From the NCBI GenBank assembly GCA_023262645.1, contig JALRAA010000021.1:1-11031 (forward strand): 11,031 bases of DNA. The letters run 5' to 3'. The translations under genes and the position numbers were made by a program. This document shows, piece after piece, positions 1 through 5,328 of the stretch. Position 1 is the first letter of the stretch. Every line of letters begins with the position of its first letter. The DNA comes from Burkholderiaceae bacterium. GTDB taxonomy: Bacteria > Pseudomonadota > Gammaproteobacteria > Burkholderiales > Burkholderiaceae_C. The notes under the pieces were generated by a model that saw only the letters and a program-made list of their open reading frames with translations, ran no database searches and was not told the origin of the DNA.

Positions 1-2
1 CT

Positions 3-416
3 GTATTGCCCGCTGCGCCCAGCGACAACACCTTGTCCGAGGCCTGGTTTTTGGTGGTCGAGCAATTGGTCACGGGGCAAAAAATTCAAGCCATGACCCG
101 TGAACTGGCTATGCAATCGCAGTTGATGAAACAAGAAGCCAGCCGCTGGGTGCTGCAAGTTGAACGGGAGTCTTTGGTGTCTTCCGCCAATGTGGAGCGA
201 TTGCAAACTGCATTGCATGAAGCAGGACACGCGGTGACACTGGTCACACAAATTGGCGAGGTGCAGGATTCACCCGCTGTTCGTTTGGCGCACAGGCAAC
301 AAGCGCGTTTATCCGCGGTTGAAGAAGAAATTTTGAACGATCCCGTGGTTCAGCAATTGATTGCCGAATTTGACGCGAAAATCGTCCCCGGTTCCATTAA
401 AACAACCACTCACTGA
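3..416 (+). CDS. dnaX: DNA polymerase III subunit tau/gamma, C-terminal part (partial)
   Basis: This is the 3' end of an open reading frame that runs in from the left edge, so the visible 5' limit is the window edge and not a start. About 137 residues are visible. They look like the C-terminal region of the tau form of the clamp-loader subunit, the part that binds the polymerase alpha subunit: a SEAWFLVVEQL-type segment, a long charged helix (MTRELAMQSQLMKQEASRW), and an EEEILNDPVVQQLIAEFDAKIVPGSI tail typical of proteobacterial tau. Tau ties the clamp loader to the core polymerase at the replication fork. The strongest support is context: ybaB follows after 9 bases and recR after that, the conserved dnaX-ybaB-recR order. 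The ATPase domains and any gamma frameshift site lie outside the window. The C-terminal domain is poorly conserved, so the call rests partly on synteny. Confidence 0.88.
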   Translation, partial: VLPAAPSDNTLSEAWFLVVEQLVTGQKIQAMTRELAMQSQLMKQEASRWVLQVERESLVSSANVERLQTALHEAGHAVTLVTQIGEVQDSPAVRLAHRQQARLSAVEEEILNDPVVQQLIAEFDAKIVPGSIKTTTH

Positions 417-425
417 AAGACACAC

Positions 426-758
426 ATGTTTAACAAAGGTCAACTCGCCGGTCTCATGAAACAGGCCCAAGCCATGCAGGAAAATTTGAAAAAGGCCCAA
501 GAAGAATTGGCCTTCATCGAAGTCACTGGCGAAGCCGGTTCAGGTTTGGTCAAAATTTTGATGACTTGCAAGCACGAGGTGAAACGGGTCTCAATCGATG
601 CGAGCCTGATGACCGATGACAAAGACATGCTCGAAGATTTGATCGCAGCAGCATTTAACGATGCTGCCCGCAAAGCCGAAGAAACATCAGAAGCCAAAAT
701 GGGCAAGCTGACCGGTGGGATGCCTGGCCTGCCCGGCGGCATGAAACTGCCCTTCTGA
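426..758 (+). CDS. ybaB: YbaB/EbfC family nucleoid-associated DNA-binding protein
   Basis: A 110-residue protein of the usual family length. The N-terminus has the family pattern FNKGQLAGLMKQAQAMQENL followed by a charged helix to about residue 30, then the beta-strand segment with VTGEAGSGLVKI, then VKRVSIDASL, then a second long helix (residues 65-90) and a Gly/Met/Pro-rich end with the typical GMPGLPGGMKLPF. Family members form tweezer-shaped dimers that bind DNA in the nucleoid and are linked to recombination and repair. The gene lies 9 bases after the dnaX stop and its TGA stop shares one base with the recR ATG, so the three are probably cotranscribed and ybaB-recR translationally coupled. 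The ribosome binding site is only a weak purine run (GAAAGA) before the ATG. Nothing is unusual in length or composition. Confidence 0.96.
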   Translation: MFNKGQLAGLMKQAQAMQENLKKAQEELAFIEVTGEAGSGLVKILMTCKHEVKRVSIDASLMTDDKDMLEDLIAAAFNDAARKAEETSEAKMGKLTGGMPGLPGGMKLPF

Positions 759-1354
759 TGCGCGACCACAGCGCATTGCAGGCTTTGGTGCAGGCCTTGA
801 AAAGGCTGCCTGGGGTGGGCGAGCGCTCGGCGTCGCGCATGGCATTTCACTTACTGCAACACGACCGCGAGGGTGCGCAGTTGTTGTCACAGGCATTGCT
901 CAACGCGGTGGCCGCCGTCAAACATTGCCAGCGTTGCCACACCCTGACCGAATTGGAAGTGTGCGGCACTTGCGCTGATGCACAACGCGACTTGACCCGG
1001 CTGTGCGTGGTGGAAACCCCGTCCGATCAATCGGCTGTCGAGCGCACCATGGCTTACCAAGGTTTGTATTTTGTGTTGATGGGCAAGCTCAACCCGATTG
1101 AAGGCATGGGCCCCAGAGACATTGGCTTGCAAAAACTGATTGACCGCGCTGGCGATGGGGTTGTTCAGGAAATCATTTTGGCGACCAATTTCACCGCGCA
1201 AGGCGAAGCCACAGCCCATGCATTGAGTGAAATTTTCAAACGCAAAGGCTTGACGGTGACCCGCTTGGCCAGAGGCGTTCCCGTAGGAAGTGAGCTTGAA
1301 TTTGTCGACTTGGGCACGATCGCGCATGCACTCGTGGATCGGCGAAGTACTTGA
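758..1354 (+). CDS. recR: Recombination mediator protein RecR
   Basis: A full-length 198-residue RecR, which with RecO (and RecF) loads RecA onto SSB-coated single-stranded DNA during gap repair. Visible landmarks in order: the helix-hairpin-helix LPGVGERSASRMAFHLL (residues 17-33), a zinc-finger with C57, C60, C69 and C72 (CQRC...CGTC), the Toprim domain beginning at about residue 82 with the conserved VVETPSD segment and E86, a GPRDIGLQKL stretch, and the C-terminal ARGVPVGSELEFVDLGTIAHAL motif. The start ATG overlaps the ybaB stop by one base (TGATG). The stop TGA at 1352-1354 is overlapped by a possible TTG start of the next gene. All expected motifs are intact, so the protein should be functional. 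Confidence 0.98.
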   Translation: MRDHSALQALVQALKRLPGVGERSASRMAFHLLQHDREGAQLLSQALLNAVAAVKHCQRCHTLTELEVCGTCADAQRDLTRLCVVETPSDQSAVERTMAYQGLYFVLMGKLNPIEGMGPRDIGLQKLIDRAGDGVVQEIILATNFTAQGEATAHALSEIFKRKGLTVTRLARGVPVGSELEFVDLGTIAHALVDRRST

Positions 1355-1393
1355 GTCAGACCTTTGGGGATTTCACCAAGGGGGAAGCTACCG

Positions 1394-1456
1394 ATGCAAA
1401 AAATCCGTCTGCCTCTTATGCTTTGCAGATGGAAGTACATGAAAAAACAGGCTTGA
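1394..1456 (+). other. Possible 20-codon leader ORF before the substrate-binding protein
   Basis: The strongest Shine-Dalgarno-like sequence in this area, AAGGGGGAAG at 1378-1387, precedes an ATG at 1394. That ATG is not in the frame of the binding-protein gene. It opens 20 codons (MQKIRLPLMLCRWKYMKKQA) and stops at TGA 1454-1456. This stop overlaps an in-frame TTG of the binding-protein gene at 1453, just before its signal peptide, an arrangement that would allow translational coupling. The peptide is basic and resembles no leader I know. It could be chance, or a sign of a sequencing indel near the true start of the downstream gene. Translation is unproven. Confidence 0.2.
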
Positions 1457-2493
1457 CAGACAAGCCATTCACAAGACGGCAGTGGACCCGATGGGTATTG
1501 ACCAGTTGTTTGGGCGCCATATGTATCTCGCCTTCGGTTTATGCCCAAACCGAAAAAGCGCGCTTGATTTTGGCGGTGGACGAGGTGTCAAGCTTGGTGC
1601 ATTTGCCGGTGCTGTTGGCCCAGCAATTAGGGTATTTCAAAGCCGAAGGTTTGCTGGTGGATATCGTGGAGCAACCGGTCAATGTGTTCGCGGCTAACGC
1701 CAGTGCAGGTATGGTGGCTTGGTCAGTGCCTTTTTCCCAAACCTTGCAAAACAGTTCCCGCGAAGACGCATGGCGATCAGTGGTTCAAATTGGCAGAACC
1801 CCGCAGTTGGCGCTGGGGGTATCTAAAAAAACCTTGCCAGGCTTTAAAAGTTTGAAAGACTTGGAGGGTCACCGTATTGGCGTGATGGAGCTCGACACAT
1901 TTGCACACCGGTGCATGGATTTCATGTTGTTGCAAGCGGGTGTGAGCCACCAGCGCGTCTCGTTCATTCCCTTGGGCAGCAGCTTGAATGCAGTTCAAGC
2001 GATGAGAACCGGGTTGGTTGATGCTGTGGTGGCCACCGACCCGTTGATGACCGTGCTGGACAAGCGAGGCGATATTCATATTGTTCGCAATTTGCGGTCT
2101 GCCAGAGAAACCACGCGTGTGTTCGCTGGCCTATTGCCTGGCAACAGTTGGTGTGTTCCCAAAGCATTGCTGAGCAAAGACCCCCAAACATGCCAAGCAT
2201 TGGTCAATGCGGTGGTGCGTGCGTTGAAATGGTTGCGCACTGCAGGACCGTCGGATTTGTTGCACGCCATGGCTGACAGCGCTTTTTTGCCTGACAGAGC
2301 GATGTATTTGAACGCGATTGAGAATTTGCGTGACAGCTTTTCTGTGGATGGCAGCATGGCCCCAGATGCCTACGCAAACGCCTTGCGCATACACCACGTC
2401 TTGGAACCTACCAGCGCGTCAACTCGCAGTTCCTTGGCACCCACCTACACCAATGAGTTTGTGGTGGGGGCCAAAAAACGCTTCAATATTTGA
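1429..2493 (+). CDS. ABC transporter substrate-binding protein, NMT1/SsuA-like (orphan)
   Basis: A periplasmic solute-binding protein of the NMT1/THI5/SsuA fold, the family that feeds nitrate, sulfonate, taurine or thiamine-precursor ABC importers. The substrate cannot be told from sequence. A signal peptide is clear: a basic twin-arginine segment TRRQWTR, a hydrophobic core, and a likely cleavage after SVYA. TRRQW resembles a Tat motif with Trp for Phe, so Tat or Sec export are both possible. The mature part begins with LILAVDEVSSLVHLPVLLAQQLGYFKAEGL, the ligand-lobe opening of the family, contains LEGHRIGVMELDTF, AVQAMRTGLVDAVVATDP, and ends YTNEFVVGAKK. No permease or ATPase gene is adjacent. 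The start is uncertain: a TTG at 1351 overlapping the recR stop gives 380 residues but an overlong N-region; the ATG at 1429 gives 354; a TTG at 1453 gives 346. None has a good ribosome binding site in the right place. I chose the only in-frame ATG. Confidence 0.85.
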   Translation: MEVHEKTGLTDKPFTRRQWTRWVLTSCLGAICISPSVYAQTEKARLILAVDEVSSLVHLPVLLAQQLGYFKAEGLLVDIVEQPVNVFAANASAGMVAWSVPFSQTLQNSSREDAWRSVVQIGRTPQLALGVSKKTLPGFKSLKDLEGHRIGVMELDTFAHRCMDFMLLQAGVSHQRVSFIPLGSSLNAVQAMRTGLVDAVVATDPLMTVLDKRGDIHIVRNLRSARETTRVFAGLLPGNSWCVPKALLSKDPQTCQALVNAVVRALKWLRTAGPSDLLHAMADSAFLPDRAMYLNAIENLRDSFSVDGSMAPDAYANALRIHHVLEPTSASTRSSLAPTYTNEFVVGAKKRFNI

Positions 2494-2497
2494 GCGT
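2473..2497 (-). terminator. Probable intrinsic terminator of the lytic transglycosylase gene
   Basis: Read on the minus strand, an inverted repeat pairs ACGCTCAA with TTGA-A-GCGT: eight base pairs with one unpaired base and a three-base loop. A run of six T residues follows at once (the AAAAAA at 2473-2478 on the plus strand). This is the form of a Rho-independent terminator for the minus-strand gene that stops at 2497. It lies wholly inside the last codons and stop of the converging plus-strand gene. On the plus strand the stem overlaps a second, weaker hairpin, CGTC-AAG-GACG at 2495-2505, followed by TTTTTTT at 2508-2514, which might serve the opposite transcript. Confidence 0.55.
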
Positions 2498-3912
2498 CAA
2501 GGACGGGTTTTTTTGCGGGATGGCTGGGCGGCTGCTTTGACTTTTTTGGGCTTGGCCGGCAGCATCAGACTGATTTTTTGGCCGGGGCGCAATGCACTGT
2601 TGACCGATAAACCGTTCCACTGCGCCACTTGTTCTGCACTGACTTTGTAGCGTTTGGCAATCAGCAACAAGCTGTCGTTCTTGCGAGCTTTGACTATTTG
2701 TTTGCGCAGAGTCACTTCGGGCGCCAAATTGAGTTGGCCGTTATCGGCCAGTTTGGCGGACACGTCGTTTTGCTGGTGTGAGGTACGTGGCACCAGCAAC
2801 GCTGATCCCGCTTTGATCATCATGCGCGGTGGAATTTTGTTGATTTGTCGGAATTCTTCTTCCCCCATGTTGTAGCGCTTGGCCACATCGGCGACCTTCA
2901 TGTTTTTGGTGGCAACCCACACGGTCCAACTGGCCAATCGACCGGCATAGGCCTCCATGTTGCGCTGAAAAATTTCTGCGTTGTCCCAAGGCAGCAGAAT
3001 TTGGGGTGTTCCGCCGGCCAGCATCACAGGTCGGTGTGCCGAGGGGTTCAAGGCTTTGAAGTCTTCCGCAGACACCTCTGCAAGACGGGCTATCAAGGCC
3101 ACGTCCATGTCGCGCGGCAAGGGTACCGTTTGAAAATAGGGGTGATTGGGAATGCTGGGCAAATTCACACCCAAGGCTTGCGGGTTGGCCACCACGTTTT
3201 TCATGGCTTGTAATTTGGGCACATACATGCGCGTTTCAGCAGGCATGCGCAATTCCGTGTACGCCAATGGGGCGCCTATGCGCTGATTGCGCGACAGCGA
3301 ACGGCTGACATTGCCTTCGCCCCAGTTGTAAGCGGCCAACGCCAAATGCCAGTCGCCGAACATGCCGTGGAGCTTCTGGAGGTAGTCCAGCGCCGCCCGG
3401 GTCGAGGCCAGCACATCGCGCCGGTCGTCGCGGAAGGCGTTCTGCTTGAGTTCGAAGGTCTTGCCGGTCTCGGGCATGAACTGCCACATGCCGCTGGCTC
3501 TTGCCGAGGAGACCGCTTGCGGATTGAAAGCGCTTTCGATGAAGGGCAGCAATGCGAGTTCGGTGGGCATGCCACGGCGTTCGATTTCCTCAACGATGTG
3601 ATAGAGGTATTTGCTCGATCGCTCGGTCATGCGGTGGATGTAGTCGGGCCTTTGTGCATACCATTGCTCGCGGTCTTGCACCAAATCCACTTGCAGATCC
3701 GGCATGGCAAAGCCACGGCGAATACGCTCCCACAAGTCTGCGGGTAAATCAACAGGTGTGAAGGATGATTGGGGAACATCGTCGGTGGCGATGGGTGCCA
3801 GGTCTTGGACCGTTAAGGGTCGTTCACCTCCGGTTTGGGCATGCGCCAAAGGCCATAGGCCCCCACACAGCAACGCGGCCAAAATTAAAGTCCGAACAGG
3901 AAGCAATTGCAT
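2497..3912 (-). CDS. mltD: Membrane-bound lytic murein transglycosylase D with LysM domains
   Basis: A 471-residue cell-wall enzyme that cleaves the MurNAc-GlcNAc bond of peptidoglycan to form 1,6-anhydromuropeptides. A signal peptide ends AHA at about residue 25. The one cysteine in it (ALLC) does not fit a lipobox well, so it is probably secreted rather than a lipoprotein as E. coli MltD is. The catalytic SLT domain spans about 105-235: the glutamate is E126 in LLPFIESAFNP, followed by ASGMWQFMPETG (139-150), ALAAYNWGEGNV (191-202) and the MYVPKLQAM segment. A degenerate LysM-like unit lies at about 328-375 and a clearer LysM at about 405-452 (KNDSLLLIAKRYKVSAEQVAQWNGL). The tail is Lys-rich. 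The start ATG at 3912 is set by the signal peptide. Codons at about 3345-3500 differ sharply from the rest of the gene, which suggests a mosaic or chimeric patch. Confidence 0.94.
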   Translation of the reverse strand: MQLLPVRTLILAALLCGGLWPLAHAQTGGERPLTVQDLAPIATDDVPQSSFTPVDLPADLWERIRRGFAMPDLQVDLVQDREQWYAQRPDYIHRMTERSSKYLYHIVEEIERRGMPTELALLPFIESAFNPQAVSSARASGMWQFMPETGKTFELKQNAFRDDRRDVLASTRAALDYLQKLHGMFGDWHLALAAYNWGEGNVSRSLSRNQRIGAPLAYTELRMPAETRMYVPKLQAMKNVVANPQALGVNLPSIPNHPYFQTVPLPRDMDVALIARLAEVSAEDFKALNPSAHRPVMLAGGTPQILLPWDNAEIFQRNMEAYAGRLASWTVWVATKNMKVADVAKRYNMGEEEFRQINKIPPRMMIKAGSALLVPRTSHQQNDVSAKLADNGQLNLAPEVTLRKQIVKARKNDSLLLIAKRYKVSAEQVAQWNGLSVNSALRPGQKISLMLPAKPKKVKAAAQPSRKKTRP

Positions 3913-3994
3913 GTCGTTTAACCAGAGAAAGAAAAAGGCAGTCGATCTGTGGGGGGATCAGACAACTGTGGGATGAATAGAATGGTCTGCAGGG

Positions 3995-4007
3995 CGCAAC
4001 GTTTGCG
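3995..4007. promoter_or_regulatory. Inverted repeat in the divergent mltD/methyltransferase promoter region
   Basis: CGCAA-CGT-TTGCG is a perfect 5-base inverted repeat with a 3-base spacer, inside the 121-base gap between the divergent mltD and methyltransferase genes. It resembles LacI/PurR-family operators (CGCAAACGTTTGCG) but is one base short in the centre. I could not identify convincing -35/-10 pairs on either strand here, though promoters for both genes must lie in or near the gap. A site this short may be chance. Confidence 0.2.
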
Positions 4008-4033
4008 ATAAACCTGCCAACATTCACCGATTC

Positions 4034-4852
4034 ATGAATTCCCAAATTATAAGAAGCCATCCTGACTTGGCTTCATGGCTGCAAACCCCTGCTGGACAGT
4101 ACTTGGGCGCATGGGAATCGGCGCAATTTGACCGCGTGGTGTCAGACGTGTTTGGGTTTCATGGCTTGCAGTTGGGGCTGCCTCAGTTGCCTTGTTTGCG
4201 CAACAGCAGAATACGGCATTGCTGGGTGGCGCAAGACCATCTCGCAAGCACTTCGGACCCGACGGGCCTGCCAAGCCTTTATGCAGATTCGGTGGCTTTG
4301 CCTTTTGCTGACCAAAGCCTCGATTTGGTGGTCTTGCCTCACACCTTGGAACTGAGCTTGGACCCGCATGCCACATTGCGCGAAGTCGAACGTGTGTTGG
4401 TGCCTGAAGGCCGGGTCATCATCAGCGGCTTCAATCCATTGAGCCTTTGGGGGCAACGGCACCGACGCTCACAGTGGTATGCGCGGGTGGGCATAGAACG
4501 TTATTTTTTGCCCAAAGAAATGGACTTCATCGGTTATTGGCGTTTGCGGGATTGGTTGCGTTTGCTGAGTTTCGAGGTCGACGGCGGACGTTTCGGTTGT
4601 TATTTGCCTTCCGTGCAATCGCCCCAATGGATCGCCAGATTTGGCTGGATGGACAAAGCCGGAGATCGTTGGTGGCCCATTTTGGGCGCGGTCTACTTTT
4701 TGGCGGCTGTCAAACGCGTGAGGGGAATGCGTTTGTTGCAACCCGTGTGGAAACGCGGCAAAGCCAGTTCAGCCAGTGCAGTGCCATCGGTGAATTCGGG
4801 CAAATCCAGCGCGCCAAGTTCTCTGCTTTCTCAAACGGATGATGCGGCATGA
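4034..4852 (+). CDS. Class I SAM-dependent methyltransferase domain protein, YafS-like
   Basis: A 272-residue protein with the second half of a Rossmann methyltransferase core: ADSVALPFADQSLDLVVLPHTLELSLDPHATLREVERVLVPEGRVIISGFNPLSLWG (about residues 84-140), matching the acidic motif II/III, the post-motif helix and the VLxPGG-like strand of methyltransferase type 11 domains. The glycine-rich motif I is degenerate: the matching place reads GLQLGLPQLP instead of DxGxGxG. Beyond residue 150 comes a Trp-rich section (ERYFLPKEMDFIGYWRLRDWLRLLSFEV) and a Ser/Ala-rich, probably disordered tail from about residue 240. The place between mltD and rnhA matches E. coli yafS, an uncharacterised methyltransferase-like gene. 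The stop overlaps the rnhA start (ATGA). Substrate unknown, and given the altered motif I even SAM binding is not assured. Confidence 0.82.
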   Translation: MNSQIIRSHPDLASWLQTPAGQYLGAWESAQFDRVVSDVFGFHGLQLGLPQLPCLRNSRIRHCWVAQDHLASTSDPTGLPSLYADSVALPFADQSLDLVVLPHTLELSLDPHATLREVERVLVPEGRVIISGFNPLSLWGQRHRRSQWYARVGIERYFLPKEMDFIGYWRLRDWLRLLSFEVDGGRFGCYLPSVQSPQWIARFGWMDKAGDRWWPILGAVYFLAAVKRVRGMRLLQPVWKRGKASSASAVPSVNSGKSSAPSSLLSQTDDAA

Positions 4853-5295
4853 GTCGGGTAGTGATCTACACCGATGGTGCTTGCAAAGGCAACCCTGGCC
4901 CGGGCGGATGGGGGGTTTATTTGCGTTATGGCGAAATCGAAAAAGACCTGTGCGGTGGCGCAGCCCAAACCACCAACAACCGCATGGAATTGCAAGCAGT
5001 CATCGAAGCCTTGCGCGCACTCAACAGACCTTGTCAGGTGGACTTTTATCTGGACAGTGAATATGTGCGACAAGGCATCACTGCTTGGATGGCGAACTGG
5101 AAGGCGCGTGGCTGGCGCACAGCCGATAAAAAGCCTGTGAAGAACGAAGACCTGTGGCGAATTTTGGACGAGTTGTTGTCGCAAAGCGGACATGCGATTG
5201 TTTGGCATTGGGTCAAGGGCCATTCAGGAGACGCGGGCAACGAGCGTGCCGACGCGCTCGCAAACGAGGGGGTGCGGCAAGTTCAAACAGGTTGA
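4849..5295 (+). CDS. rnhA: Ribonuclease HI
   Basis: A 148-residue RNase HI, which cuts the RNA strand of RNA-DNA hybrids (R-loops, Okazaki primers) in the cytoplasm. The family signature is complete: YTDGACKGNPGPGGWG at the N-terminus, TTNNRMEL, the YLDSEYV strand, the basic WKARGWRTADKKPVKN loop (the handle that holds the hybrid) and WVKGHSGDAGNERAD. The catalytic set is D9, E47, D69 and D135, with H125 as the flexible-loop histidine, offset by one from the E. coli numbers. The length is close to the E. coli protein's 155 residues. The ATG overlaps the upstream TGA by four bases (ATGA), so translation is probably coupled to the methyltransferase gene. In many proteobacteria dnaQ lies next to rnhA. 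Here an efflux operon follows instead. Confidence 0.98.
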   Translation: MSRVVIYTDGACKGNPGPGGWGVYLRYGEIEKDLCGGAAQTTNNRMELQAVIEALRALNRPCQVDFYLDSEYVRQGITAWMANWKARGWRTADKKPVKNEDLWRILDELLSQSGHAIVWHWVKGHSGDAGNERADALANEGVRQVQTG

Positions 5296-5315
5296 TAATG
5301 AACCGATAGTCATTA
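5296..5315. promoter_or_regulatory. Inverted repeat before the efflux operon
   Basis: TAATGA and TCATTA form a perfect 6-base inverted repeat separated by 8 bases, directly after the rnhA stop and 13 bases before the adaptor ATG. It could be an operator for a dimeric repressor, as is usual for RND operons, or a short hairpin in the leader. There is no T-run after it, so it is not an intrinsic terminator. No regulator gene is adjacent and I see no good -35/-10 pair or clear ribosome binding site in the 33-base gap. Confidence 0.2.
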
Positions 5316-5328
5316 GCAGCCTTTCACC

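Noticed and set aside
1351..1428. TTG start overlapping the recR stop as the certain start of the binding-protein gene
   Set aside because: The overlap (TTGA) is attractive, but it puts about 49 residues before the signal-peptide core and has no clear ribosome binding site. Kept only as an alternative.
2845..3747. Plus-strand open frames opposite mltD
   Set aside because: Antisense shadows of a well-supported MltD gene, with no start signals or family resemblance.
3913..4033. Sigma-70 promoters for mltD or the methyltransferase gene
   Set aside because: TAGAAT at 3978-3983 looks like a -10 box, but no acceptable -35 lies 16-18 bases upstream, and no better pair was found on the other strand.
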